Below, in pieces: positions 20,498 through 32,694 of a stretch of DNA of 64,000 nucleotides; positions within the stretch are counted from its first letter, which is position 1, and each line of letters opens with the position of its first letter. A program made the position numbers and the translations under genes. This stretch comes from Agaricus subrufescens (Eukaryota; Basidiomycota; Agaricomycetes; Agaricales; Agaricaceae): contig CM057068.1 in NCBI GenBank assembly GCA_029945375.1, positions 1,536,233 through 1,600,232 of the forward strand. Reading direction: 5' to 3'. The notes under the pieces were generated by a model. The model worked only from the letters and a program-made list of their open reading frames with translations, ran no database searches and was not told the origin of the DNA.

Positions 20498-22784
20498 ATG
20501 CCACCGCCAATACCACTCCTGTAAGTATCTTTACCGATACGTCCGTTGAGACTATAGATGGCTTTGACGCGACTTTTGTGAAGATTTGGACCGATCCTTA
20601 TCGGTACGTCAAAGTTTCTTTGAACGAGGTGTGTCGGGGACTTAAAGCCGCACTGAATAATCAGGCGCTTTTTTCAACACAGCGCTATATGGGGTAGGTC
20701 CGGTCTGGGCTCTTCCTTAGGAGGTTCGAGTGCTAAGTCAGAGATGATGGGTACCAGGTTCTGATCGTGCAGGTGAGTCGATAGAAAATGTACTTGTACT
20801 CATGCATCTCATTGTTCCTTTTCGGCGCTGTGTGATCGGTTGCAACTGGTCTCAGGCTCTTATATATCTACAGACATCTAAAAGGTGAGTTATGTATTAC
20901 CTCGATCACTTTGCTAGTAAGCTAATTGATCACTCTAGCCGAGATAGCATATGGCTGAAATCACTAGTGCGTCTCCTGACCCCGAAACCTTTACCGTTCG
21001 TCTAAAAGAATTGCAAGGTTTTCTATCTGATTGTGGTAGAGACCGTCAATTCCGGATTAATCATAGGAGTAGTCTACGAGCCGCTAATTCTCAAATACGG
21101 TAGGCTAAGCCTTTTACCCTCACATAGATGTGTCATTACAGTTTTACTGTTCAGGTCAACCTGCTGCGACAAGATATTTTCCTGTTCGTAAGTCAATTCC
21201 TCTTTCCAGACCCATTCTCCTTGGATATTGATCCGTTCAGTCTTACCTTCAGGTACTGTTCCTCTCTATTCCTTTGAAATTCCATCCACTTGGTCCTGCG
21301 CTCTCAGCTATGAGCTCAACCCCTGTTCCAAAAATAGCAACGTCTTTTCAATGCCGCTTACCGTTCATATGTTTTTATCTCACTTTGCATCAAGAACTGG
21401 AAGAACTGACGTTTATTTTCTCGCTGCCGAACTTGCCTTTGGCTGATCTCATTTCCTTTTTCCGTGAAACTCACCCCGAATCAATATTCTTTGTCTGGCA
21501 ATATTCCCATGCGATACACATATAGAGCCGCTAATGACGGTAAGTACTTTTTTAGGGCTCACACTCACGCTGTCTTGATCCCCTTATTCAACGCTCCGAA
21601 ACTCTCGGACACTTTCTACATTCGATTCGATCGAAAGACTAAGCATAGGATACTAATGCTTAGCACATAGGTGGCAGCTTCAACGCCAGTGCAACTCTTT
21701 ATTGCGTGGAGAATTATAATTATTAGTGGACAACGATTAATCCCCCTCATAATTGGATTCTTATCAATCGTTTCGACTGGCAAGTTCTTGTTCCATTCGT
21801 ATTTCTCATACTCATTGACATCCTTTTCTTTTATGATTAGCTGGAGCTATATGGTTAGCATACACGGTTATTCACGTCAAGGAATTTGCAAAAAAACCCG
21901 AATTGCATTGGCCTGCATTGACGTGGCTAATAGCAGCGATGATTGCCGATGTGATAATTGCTGTCTCACTTATCTATAGCTTGGTATGTTCCATTTTCAT
22001 CAGTCTTCCATGCTTATGGTATTGATTGATATGATATTTATTATAGGCAAGACGGAAAACGGGAGTAACTCAAACCGATGATATGATTAACAAAGTTTGT
22101 GAAAACATGTTGATTATTACTTCTAGCATTTGTTGATAAGACATGGTTATGGTGTAGATCATCAAGTTGACGATTCAAACTGGATTCATAACGGCTCTTT
22201 TCATGATTCTGGAAGTGATATGCTTCCTTGTAATACCTGTGAGTCATACGCTCACATATAGACAGAACATTTTAAATCCATCTATTCTATTTGCAGGACT
22301 CAACTTTGTAAGTTTACATTTTTTTCGTTGAACGTACAAAACAAGATCCGTCCGACCTGAATCGAACAAACAAAGGAATTTTGTTTGGGACCTGGCTTTA
22401 TCAAAGCTGTACACGAATATGCTGTTGTCGACTTTGAATGCCCGAACGAGGTTTGGGAGGTCAAACGGCATGTCGACGAATGTGTTGTTTGCGGAAGAAT
22501 CGATGAATAGAGATGCGAGTACAATGCAGGGGGTGAGTTGTTCAATATCACCGTGATAAAGATGAACCCCTTGCTTAGCTGTTGCTTTAGTTCCAACTTG
22601 CATTGGGAGGTGGAACCAGAGTGAGTTTCCGTCTTGGACCCCCAAAAATAAAATGAAAAAAGGCTAATATATTTGTGTCTTGTAGTCCTGGGATGCGTCG
22701 GCGTCCTCGAGGATTGAAAGTGCGAGGACAGCGGAGGATATTGAAATTGGCGTTATGTCGGTGAAGGAAGTCAGAGCTATATGA
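20498..22784 (+). CDS. DUF6534-family multi-pass membrane protein, copy 2
   Basis: Same architecture as the gene at 16316, with different sequence. It starts MPPPIPLL at 20498 followed by GTAAGT. Recognisable exons then read ALIYLQTSK (near 20850), RDSIWLKSL (near 20940), STPVQLFIAWRIIII (near 21680), KEFAKKPELHWPALTWLIAA with DVIIAVSLIYSL (21880-21980), RRKTGVTQTDDMINK (near 22055), IIKLTIQTGFITALF (near 22160) and WDLALSKLYTNMLLSTLNAR (near 22390). The final exon reads SWDASASSRIESARTAED and stops at TGA 22782-22784. It is probably a plasma- or endomembrane protein; no substrate or ligand can be inferred. The tandem arrangement suggests local duplication followed by strong divergence. Exons around 21000-21600 are unresolved. 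Confidence 0.8.
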
Positions 22785-24382
22785 GAGAGTATGCTACTCT
22801 TTCAGGCAATGGAATATTGTAACACTCTTCCACTTGAACTGGATCGAGCTCACAGAGGTTGATATCTATGTACTCCTGGCATGGGAGTCCGACCGAGCAG
22901 TGTGAAATTACAACCTTTGTTCGACAAGAGCTTCCTTGGCGAGTGTTAACAGTGAGGCGGAATTTTTCTGTTCCTATAGGAGTTATGCAAGGATCTTGGT
23001 TGAGGTATAATCGTTCCACGCGTAAAAACCACTATCTATTGGAGCAGTCACGAGAACGGTGAGTGCTAACCGAGTTGACACTCCTATGATTATATAGAGG
23101 CACTGAACGTTCCTTGATTAAGGTACCGAACAGTTAAATTTTTAAGAAGCTGGCCAGGTTCACGATCGATGAATATTTTCACTTCCCATGTCAAACATTC
23201 CAAATATACGGACGGATGTCGGTTCCTTGCCGGAATTATAATTTATCTAAAGTCGAGAGTGTACAGGAAGGGTCTAACAAAACTTGTTTTATCAGTCGGT
23301 CAAGAGAGCGTCCTACCCTTTTTTTTGTGCCGTCCAAGGACCGTTGGCGCACCGCCGCACTTGTCTTTGTCCATGAGCGCTGTGATCACTGATGACGAAA
23401 AGAGTGATGACTGATGCGGTCACGTGATAGTAGTGGCCTCATGGAGATGCGGTTGGCGCGGTTCACACCCAACTTGACCCACCCGGACCCCTTGAATCCG
23501 CTCAGCCGCCAAGTGTAAAATAACTATCAGGGCGTTATAATGTAGTTCAGAGTACCCGAGATAATATGTTGATATTATAAGCATTATCGACTTATTATCA
23601 CCGACCCGGTATGTTAGCCTGGCGGTCGCCTGTCTTCAATTTTTTGGGAGCATGGCCAATGATTGTGAGATTGCGAAATTTATTGATAGATGGAAAGTCA
23701 GCTTCTCTGTCACCTCTGAGAGGCGTCTGTCACTTCCGTGCCCACTGTCACCCGTACTCTTGGTAAACCATTTGCAGCTTGTCGTATCGTGTCCAAACTC
23801 TGGCACTGACACCATGCACTATGTAACCAACCATGTAAACCAAATACAAAGTGACAGGGGTAAGGTCTGGGCCAATTAAAGGATGGCTACCAATAGAGTT
23901 GTTGCAAGCCTGAATTCTCGCCCTGTTCTCGCCCTGTGCCACACACGCATGACTGGCCTACCATTAATAGAAAGAGGCACATAGCTTTATATCCGTCTGA
24001 TGAAGACCTTATGGTAACAAAAAGTATAACAGGGAGATCTGGCGATCTGACGTTTCATCCCCTGATCTTGCATAGATAAGGAATGTTGACCGAACGAGAA
24101 GTGGCCGAAGGAATCGAATTTTCTAACGGAGAGGCCGACCTTTCGTACATGGGGCCGTGCGGGTGAATGGAACCCGATTGGAACCGAGCAGCGGCAAGGT
24201 TTCGCACTTGGGTGTGAAATCTGGACACGCGATGAGGAGCCTGATAGAATTAGGTGGCTTCTCTGCTGATGGACTGATCTGGGACCGATCGAACTGTGAT
24301 TTCGGAAAGGCCGTTCGGGGGTTATATATTGGCCTCCGTGGCACACTTTTGCATTCCCCGACCACTGATCATCTCCTTCCCT
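22785..24382. other. no gene; transporter promoter at right end
   Basis: Only short frames occur. TATATA at about 24324-24329 lies about 55 bp before the ATG at 24383 and is a plausible TATA box. Confidence 0.45.
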
Positions 24383-26360
24383 ATGGCCAGCCCACCGTCG
24401 CACCATTCCTCTGACCCGGAGAAACGGGAAAAGCACTCGCTAAGCGATCAGAGTTTGGATGTACTTGCTGAGCCCCCGCTGGTCGACGACGCCTTAGAGA
24501 AGCGAGTGTGGCGAAAACTCGATCTCTTTGTGCTGCCCGTCGTCTCCATGTTCTATCTGTTGTCTTTCATCGTGAGTAGACCCACTCAAAGGCGTACCCA
24601 CGCTGAACTGCTCCTCCCGTAGGATCGTACCAATGTAGCGAATGCTCGAGTGGCCGGTCTGCAGGCTGATCTTAAGATGACCAATCATGATTACAGTGTC
24701 GCTCTCACTGTAACCTACGTTCCCTATATTGTGGCGGAATTACCTTCAAATTTATTGCTCAAGGTCAGTACGCTCAGTCGTGCGTGGGTCGTCCTGACGA
24801 TGCCGACGTGTCGTTTTGACAGGCCGTGGGTCCCAATTGGATGCTCCCCACTATGTTGACGATTTGGGGCATTATCGCTACTCTCCAAGGTCTGTATGAT
24901 CCGCACTTTGCTGCACGCTAAAGTTCATGTCCGCGGAAATAGGTGTCGTCACGTCTTACGGTGGCTTGCTCGCGTGTCGGTTCTTCCTTGGATTATTTGA
25001 AGGTTGGCTTCCAATTCGTAATCTGTCTAACAACTGTCTAATCGATCAAATTAGGTGGTGTATTCCCCGGCCTCGTTCTTTACCTTTCTTTCTTCTATCC
25101 CCGGCAAAGACTCCAATGGAGGTAAGCGAACTTCTAGGTCGGTATCAAGGCATACTGAAAGTTTTGTTTAGAATCTCTGCCTTCTTTTCTTGCGCCTCAT
25201 TGTCCGGTGCATTCTCCGGTATTCTGGCATTTGGTATCATAAATATGAAAGGGGTTGGCGGTAAGCCCGGTTGGGCTTGGATTTTCTTCCTAGAGGGAAT
25301 CTTTACTGTCCTCTTTGGTGTTGCATCATTCTGGCTTCTACCCCGAAGCCCCGCGCATGCATATTTCTTCAACGAGAAGGAAAAGAGTTACGTCGCTGCG
25401 AAGCTCAGAGAGGATGGCGCAACTGGAAAGAATGACACAGCTGATGCTTTCCGTTGGAGTGAAGTCGGCCGTGCTTTCAAGCTTCCTCAAGTCATCCTTT
25501 TGGGTGTTGTTCTCTTCTGTGATGGTATCTAGGCCTTTTACCTCCCGTCAAAGACTATATGACTCAATTTTTTCGCCAGGTACTGTTTTGTACGGCCTTG
25601 CCTAGTGAGTCTTCTGCATCATTCAAACGTAACTTGCTTTAACGTAACGATCACTAGCTTCGCACCCTCAATTATTCAGAGTCTCGGAGAAACTGCTGCT
25701 CGTGCACAACTCATGACTGTCCCGCCGTTTGCTGTGGCCTTCGTCAGTGCGTATAGGCCATTTTTTTTTTCTAAATATACTCGTGAGAGCTAATTTTGCT
25801 ATCGAAATCAGCCGCAACAATTGCAGCTTTCGTTTCCGATCATTATCGCTGTCGTGGGATTGTCTTGATCTTTTCGTCTGTTCTATGTGTCATTGGGTTT
25901 GCAATGTTCCTTGGTAAGCGTCTTGATCTGGCAGGGTTTACTTCTTCTGATTGTTGCGGGTTGCTTAGGTTCTACACGTCATAGCGTACAGTATGGTTCC
26001 TTGTTCTTGTCTATTCCAGGAACCTACATGGTTGCGCCCACGCTGTGCACATGGTTAGCTAATAACGCCGCTCCCCATACTCGCCGAGCGACCGCGATCG
26101 CAATCGGTTTCATTCTCACTAATTCGGGAGGCATCCTCGCGACGTGGCTATTAGGGTCACTTAGTCCTGCCCCAAGATATACCATGGCGACGATTGTACT
26201 CTTGGTGTTCTCGGTGATCATGGTGGTATTCTCCGCTCTGAACTTGCTGTACTTGAAGGACCAAAACAATAAAAAGAGAGCCATCAGGGAGAAAATGATG
26301 AAAGGCGACGAGGATCCTAATTTGGGAGATAGGTCTGCTTGGTTTGAGTATAATCTCTGA
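24383..26360 (+). CDS. MFS transporter, anion:cation symporter (Dal5/Tna1-like)
   Basis: A 12-TM major-facilitator permease probably importing a small organic anion or vitamin such as allantoate, nicotinate or pantothenate; the exact substrate cannot be read. The soluble N-terminus MASPPSHHSSDPEKREKH leads into the first helix (LFVLPVVSMFYLLSFI) and the family signature DRTNVANARVAGLQ. Next come LTVTYVPYIVAELPSNLLLK, GGLLACRFFLGLFEG, then FPGLVLYLSFFYPR and WIFFLEGIFTVLFGVASF. The C-terminal half includes GTYMVAPTLCTWLANNAAPHT and GFILTNSGGILATWLLGS. The last exon ends DRSAWFEYNL with TGA 26358-26360, a typical length. About nine to ten exons are joined by introns of ~50-70 bp. No disruption was seen. 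Confidence 0.88.
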
Positions 26361-27703
26361 TGAGGGCCTTCTTGGTAAAAAAAAAATTTTTAATGTGATT
26401 TATTTGATGTTTTTATTCATGGGGTTTTGGAAAAAGTCGTCGAATGGGCCTGGGATTGTGGGCCTTCATCGTTCAGCTTCAGTTCGCAGAGTATCGCGTT
26501 ACACAGTTGATGAGCCTGACGATTTGCCCCTTTTTAATGTATCTAGTTAGCCCTATTCATACTCTAATTATAACTTGCTGGATAGTCCTCCAGAAAAGTC
26601 GAGGCGATGGTGCGTTAGGTGGATTCTTCCTCCATTGGGAGCAGAGGTCCATCATATTGCCTGTGCATCTTTGTAGCCTGCTTCCCTGGCCTATCCCTAG
26701 TTCAAGATCCATCGACGTGACCTTGTAAACTTCAACTTTGATCTACTAAATTCCTATATCAATGCCGCAGACGATAGTCTGATGTGTGCCTGACATCCCT
26801 CCTGTCTGGTAAAACTCACCTTGTTGCACCTGACTGAAACGTCAGACAAATGAAGTTGCGAACTCAGGGATGCGTTTTATTTTTATGTGAGATTGTTGAT
26901 CCTCTGTCATTCTGGTGGGCTCTATGCTTCCAAAAGGTTTAAGTTAAAACATTTCACTGTCTTCAAACTCTGCCTCACCCTGCAATCGTTGATAGACAAC
27001 GTCGAAATTTTTTCACTTCCGCTTGGCCATATTTTTTTTCATCAAACTACAATCCTTCGGCAGAGAGACAGTTTCAACACCTGACTCTGTGAATGGGCAT
27101 GCCAAGTAAAAATCGCCCGAGCCGCATTGCACCCGAAACTCCAAAAGCTTTCACGATGCCTGCCGAATGTCAAGCTTCTCTCATTTCTTATCACATGGAT
27201 AGACCTGAAACACACACGCCCTGGTTTATCCATGATAGAGCTAAGAAAACAGTACAGTAATCAAAATAAAATAAAATTCGAAATGCCAAGATACCTTAAG
27301 GAGAGATGGTGGCAAGGCTGGAGTTTACTGTCAGATTTCCCCCGTAATATAGAGTCAGGATTCTGAGCTCGCCGCCGTACACTTTTATCCCATCTAGTAC
27401 TAAGTTGTCGTGTCGGCCTTCCGAACTCGGGTTATGGCAAGAAGCTCTACTACTGAGAGGAAAAAAACGCCTATACTCAGGTCCTGACATTCCCTTGAAC
27501 ATTAAAAATATTCTGATTCACAGGTACTTGAAGCTTGTGATTGAAGCTTGACCACCTATGTTATATTTCAGCGGGTCCACCTGATGTTGTAAACTCTCTC
27601 AGTGCTGCGGTTTAGTTACTTCCTGGAACTCCCCATGCAATCTGCGACACAGAAGCTCAGTACTTTTACTCAGCATTGCTCCCGAAGTCCTCAGGTTCGT
27701 AGG
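26361..27703. other. no gene seen
   Basis: Spacer between the transporter and the first HsbA-like gene. No coding signal or repeat was recognised. Confidence 0.45.
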
Positions 27704-27709
27704 TATAAA
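27704..27709 (+). promoter_or_regulatory. TATA box of HsbA-like gene 1
   Basis: TATAAA lies 34 bp before the ATG at 27743. The two other HsbA-like genes have the same motif at 31523 and 44791, which supports its function. Confidence 0.6.
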
Positions 27710-27742
27710 GGAATTACACAACGAAATAGTTAATCGCCGACA

Positions 27743-28427
27743 ATGCAAATCAAGTCCTTGGTCTATCTTGCTTCCGCCTTCATTGTTGCCTTCGGTGCAA
27801 CCCCTCAGGATGTTTTGAACGACATCGGCACCCTTCGATCTCGTTTGACCACTCTGAACAATGACCTCAATAGCTTCAATGGTGGCATCATTGGTGGTTT
27901 GGTGAGTTGAATGAAAATGGTATGAACTTAAACTGAGTGATTATTAGGGTATCCACTCTGATGCTACCAACGTACAATCCGCTGCTGATGATACAACTGC
28001 GGATGTTAAGGTGAGTTCTATTATATCATAGCTACCTACGTGGGATTCTTGACACGAGTACTTGAGACGGTTCCAACCCCCGTTTCTGAGGCAGATGCTC
28101 AGAACATCCTGGATGCTATCACTGGAATTGTACCCGCCATCCAAAGTTCGCTGAATGAGCTGGTAGCGAAAAAAGCTGCTTTCCAAGCTATCCCCCTCGG
28201 CGGTATTAGTATCGCCAGGGGCGATCTCAATAATCTTGCTACGAGTACTTCTAACCTCGAGAATGCATTCATCGCAGCCGCTCCTGTGAGTCAGCTTAGG
28301 TTGCGGCGTGTTTAATTGGCCCCAGTTGACGGTTGTCTTTCCGTAGGCTGATCTGCTCGACCAAGCGAATGCTCTCAAAGATGAGGTTGATGCTGCATTT
28401 AGTGCCGCCATCGCGGCTTTTGCATAA
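27743..28427 (+). CDS. HsbA-like secreted hydrophobic-surface-binding protein, copy 1
   Basis: Probably a small secreted helical protein. HsbA of Aspergillus is known to coat hydrophobic surfaces and recruit hydrolases to them. Four exons, 27743-27901, 27948-28010, 28067-28285 and 28347-28427, all splice in phase. An N-terminal signal peptide (MQIKSLVYLASAFIVAFGA) is followed by an amphipathic Ala/Leu/Asn/Asp-rich domain with TPVSEADAQNILDAITGIV, NELVAKKAAFQAIPLGGI and ADLLDQANALKDEVDAAF. There are no cysteines in the mature part, which is about 155 residues. Gene structure and sequence are nearly the same as at 31564, so the two are recent duplicates. Confidence 0.88.
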
Positions 28428-29199
28428 AGGGAAAGGAGTTATATAAGTTGTGTGATTGTAGGTTATTGGAATGTCAATTGAGGGGCCTGGGATGTACGGC
28501 ACTTTTGCCCATAGTCATTCGTAAACATTGGCTTCCTCTCGAGCTTAAAGGTGTTGAAGTGTGCACATTGTTCACACTCTAGATTTTCCAACAAAGTCAT
28601 GACAATATAGTATATTAGTGTATAAGGTCAATAAAGATTAAAACTCTACAAATAGAGATTCACATTCTCCTTACACTGGATAGATCTCTTGTTTTACTGT
28701 CATTACTGAGGACAGAAGCTCCCTACGACTGACTGGCGTGGACCGCAGGGCGTGAGTTGACATCTTGATCATTAATGGCTTTCACACATGGACGGAGATC
28801 CGGACTTGTGGCGTCGTAACAACAGTTAAGCATACTGCTTGTGGGATTGCGGGTGGGACCATCTTCATCTTCAGCGCAAAGTCTGCCCCTAATGCCTTGC
28901 CTACAAATTGACGTCTTCAAGTTCACGCAAATCACACCTTTCCGCGGCTTGCATAGAGGAGCGGTAGCGTAGTGGTCAATGAGGGCGCGCTGTGTGGGTG
29001 TATTTTTAACCTTGGGTTATCAGATGTCCTGCGTTACATCCATGACTCTAAATTGGCTTGTCAGAAAAGTTCAAGGGTCGTAAACTAATGCTAAATGTAC
29101 CTCATAGAGGCCGCTGACAGCCGGTAGTGGTCGCTAGGCACAAACGTCTCCGTCTCGAACCGATCAAGCCCCATATGTGCTCAGAATTTTCGTCAACCA
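28428..29199. other. no gene seen
   Basis: Downstream region of HsbA-like gene 1. A tRNA A-box-like string at about 28966 has no matching B box. No supported gene. Confidence 0.45.
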
Positions 29200-30550
29200 G
29201 TTTTAGCCTCTCGCTAAATGCCTTGTCTTGCCCAGGTCATTGGGCTCGAACTCAACGAGGCACGGATCGCCCGACCTCCGTAAGTTTCCCCCACTTCGGT
29301 CACCTCCGTCAACCGGGCCTGAGGTCGTGGCTCTTAGCATCCCTAGGAACACTAGCTTGGTAGAAAAGGCGACGGATGAGGGCAGATGCCGGGTCCAATA
29401 GGGCATCGTGATGGTGCCTGTTAAGCCCTCCCGTTCCTCCGGTGTAGTGGAAGTGGACGAGATGGGCGTGGTGGAAACCAGCGGTCTCTACCAGTCTTGA
29501 CTCTTCCATCTTTTCCACGCTGGTGGAAATGATGATGGAAAGAGGTTCTGTGAACCTGTATCGTTGTAGTTTTGTAGCCGATCTAGTATACCATCGAGGA
29601 GCGAATGGGGGAATATAGGAGCGTGTTGCCAGTCGAGCAGGCCAACGATCTCCAGCTAGCGAGAGTCTGGTGAACTCAACACCGTGACCTTGCTTGGTGG
29701 AGATCAGGATGATGAATACAGAATGCTTGGAGGGATAGGCCGTTGAACATGAGGCCATGATCAGGTGGTATTCGAGATTCTTGACGTGGTCCAGAGGCGA
29801 CTATTTCTTGTGCTTGAATGTCCCCCTTCTCCCCTGCTGGAACGGGAGCAGAGGTCAACCAAATGCTCCAGGTAAGCTACTTCATTGCGTGAGGGTGCTG
29901 CGAGGACTGGCTCGGCAAACTCTCCTATATTGTCAATTAGTTCCGATGATACGACAACAAAGAGAGACGTACCAGGTCCTCGGTTCACACCGGACCGCGA
30001 CCTCCTCCAATACTACATATGTAACTTGATATCTGGACCGATGCAAAAGCGCTCGCAGTTGAGTGACATTGGGGTGTCTGTCTTCCTCCGGTTGCCGTCC
30101 CGAATCATCGACGTGGTAGAGGCTTCCAACAGCCGGGAGGGGAATCGACATGATGAGGGACGCGAGCTCTGATCACCTTCTCTCAGCCGCACCCAATTCA
30201 GCCTTGGCAGCGTTGTTCGACGTAGGGGAGCAGCCGTACACCTTGGGAATAGGCAGGCCGTGAGCACAGGGGAAGTCATCGTGGAAGCCTTACTGGCAAC
30301 GACGTAGAAATGAAATTCGGCGACGAGATCCGGATATGAATGATCATTTGGAACTCGTGGTGCACGGTGAAGAGAAACATGCGGTTGAAACCTCCCACAG
30401 AGCTTCCCTATGGTGTGGACGTCTTGAGGCGTCCGACAGACTGCTGCGGCAAGTCAACGGACTTTGCTCTCTTTGAACTTATGCTTGCACTCCACGAGAC
30501 GGGGATTGTTGTCGACGCTGACGATAGCGACATTAGAGATATGTAAAGTA
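29200..30550 (-). pseudogene. decayed APH/AIM9-like kinase
   Basis: Minus-strand reading gives scattered pieces of the aminoglycoside-phosphotransferase-like family that is abundant in mushrooms, in family order but in different frames. They are PKVYGCSPTSNNAAKAELG (near 30240), MSIPLPAVGSLYHVDD (near 30150), RFCIGPDIKLHM followed by a stop where the family has Trp (near 30020), HPDLHQ (near 29700) and LIRRLFYQASVPRD (near 29345). The catalytic HPDL is present, but several stops and frame changes lie between the pieces and no intron set repairs them. Intact relatives phosphorylate small molecules or assist mitochondria; this copy should be non-functional. The family call rests on motif memory, not alignment. 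Confidence 0.58.
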
Positions 30551-31522
30551 GGCAACATGTAAATATGACTTACAACCATCACCATGGCGGATAGTTAGAG
30601 AGGTTCTTGTGAGAACCTGGTAAGCTTGACAATGCACGACGTGGCGGATGCAGAGAAATCCGAGTGGAGATGGATATCGGTGAGGAAAGCCTTGCACGCG
30701 TCAGGGAGTATTGCATGAGAATTGAGCGTGTGCCGAATGGGTACCAGCACGACGCAATAGGCTCAACAACAGATTGTTGTGCCGACTTTCGTGCTTGAGC
30801 CTGGCGAAATCATCTAAACCGACAAGTCGGCACATCAGAAAGAGTGTATTGCTTACAAAGCATCATAGTGTCCCGTCTCTTCACACCCGAAGGCCTGAAA
30901 CCCGGAGGCTACCTCGGTATTCCGGAGTAATTCGGTGTTCCTGAGTGAGTGACTCATTGCAATCGTAGAGGGACTTCGTTCACCTCGGTTGGACCGCATG
31001 GCTATAGGCTAATCTCCCTTCCAATTGCAACCGGTCGCAATCCTGATAGTTGTAGTTGCAGTCTGTTAGATTTTGGTAGGTGAGCAGACTGGGATGGGGC
31101 CAGTTGCAGTATGGAAGATACAAAGTGAAGTACGGACGGCAAAGGAGGGAGCAGTACCAATTAGCACTACCTTTCTACAGCTTAAAGGGCATCTTCCGTA
31201 CACATGGCTAAGCACATAGTCAGGATGACAGGGCTGTGTTCTTAGGTCACGTCGAAGATTGATCAGATCGACAATAAAAAAATCTGTAGTAACTTATACT
31301 AGTATCTATGGTGCGTTCATAATTCACGACCAGTTGTGACTGGTCACTGGTAGACTAGCCGTAACTAATTGCAACTTACAGCATTACCGGTCGCCCAGTT
31401 CGGTGACTGCTTGTTCTGGTCTCTGTGGCAAGGCCTGTAGGTTGTGGCAACCACTCATGGTCCCGGTTTCCCGAGAGTTTGTTGAACGACCGAACGAGAC
31501 CGGACTTGGAGACACTAGTAAG
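30551..31522. other. no gene seen
   Basis: Spacer between the kinase pseudogene and the second HsbA-like gene. Nothing supported. Confidence 0.45.
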
Positions 31523-31528
31523 TATAAA
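31523..31528 (+). promoter_or_regulatory. TATA box of HsbA-like gene 2
   Basis: TATAAA lies 36 bp before the ATG at 31564, matching the position in copy 1. Confidence 0.6.
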
Positions 31529-31563
31529 GCAAGGGAAGATGAGCCTGTGGAATTCAACTCACA

Positions 31564-32258
31564 ATGCAAATCAAGTCCTTCGTCTACCTTGCTTCTACCT
31601 TCATTGTTACCTTCGGTGCAACCACTCAAGATGTCCTGAACGACATCAGCACTCTCGAGTCCCGTTTGACCACTCTGAACAATAACATCAATAACTTCTC
31701 CGGTGGCATCGTCGGTGGTTTGGTGAGTTCAACCAAAAATGGGAAGATAAGCGAACACAAACTGAGTGGTTGTTAGGGCGTCCATAGAGCCGCCACCGAT
31801 GTACAATCTGCTGCTGATCGTACAACTGCCGATATCAAGGTGAGCGAAGTTATATCGTAAATCCGTATGTGGGATCTAATGACACTCTTATCTGAGGATG
31901 TCCCAACTCCCGTTTCTGACACAGATGCTCAGAGCGTTCTCAGTGCTATCAATGGGATTGTAGGCCTCATCGGGAGCTCCCTTAGCGACCTTGTGGCGAA
32001 AAAAGCTGCTTTCCAAGCTCTTCCCGCGGGCGGTATTAAACTTGCCAAGAACGATCTCAACAACCTTGCTACGAGTGCCTCTGGCCTCGAGGATGCACTC
32101 ATCGCAGCTGCCCCTGTGAGTCAGCTTAGGTTGTAGTGTGTTTAATTGACCTCAGTTGACTGTTGTCTTTTTTGTAGGCTGATTTACTCAGTCAAGCGAA
32201 TGCTATCAAAGATCAGATCGATTCTGCCTTTACTAGTGCTACTGCAGCTTTCGCCTAG
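31564..32258 (+). CDS. HsbA-like secreted hydrophobic-surface-binding protein, copy 2
   Basis: The exon plan is the same as in copy 1: 31564-31722, 31777-31839, 31897-32115 and 32178-32258. The signal peptide MQIKSFVYLASTFIVTFGA is followed by QDVLNDISTLESRLTTLNNN, DTDAQSVLSAINGIVGLI, LVAKKAAFQALPAGGI and ADLLSQANAIKDQIDSAF. The protein is likely secreted to the cell surface or medium. Intron positions and most residues match copy 1, while the DNA between the two genes does not obviously repeat. Substitutions are mostly conservative, so both copies look functional. The exact surface or partner is unknown. Confidence 0.88.
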
Positions 32259-32694
32259 AGCTATTGTATAACCGTAGTTAGCTAGAATAGATGGCTGAGC
32301 GTTAATGAGAAGGACGAGATAGCTGTCTTGATTTACCCTGTTGTCATTACAGAAGACTGAAAATTTCCGCGTCCGGGAGGTGACACCCGTGGCGACTTGT
32401 AGCGGGTTCCGGTCTGGTAACACTACAACGGCATGATAATACGCTGTGATGCCTCAGGTTCTGGCGTCTTCATCCTCGAAACAAAGCTCAATTCTAGCCT
32501 TTTTCCTATATACTGAAAGTTGACGTCATACATTCCTTCGTATTCCTCAGGTGTAACATCCGGTAGTTTGGATGTAGAACAGTGCAGCTCGCTCGTGGAC
32601 GTACACATAATGATAATTATTATTACTGCATGTGGCCGGTGAAGTTGAATAATCAAGCACACCAATGTTGCATCCTTCGAATTCTACCTTCGCC
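32259..32694. other. no gene; 3' regions of converging genes
   Basis: Lies between the HsbA-like gene and the oppositely oriented DUF6533 gene. Only short frames. Confidence 0.45.

Noticed and set aside
28961..29010. tRNA gene (A-box-like TAGCGTAGTGG)
   Set aside because: No B box GGTTCGA at the right distance on the same strand and no acceptor-stem pairing.
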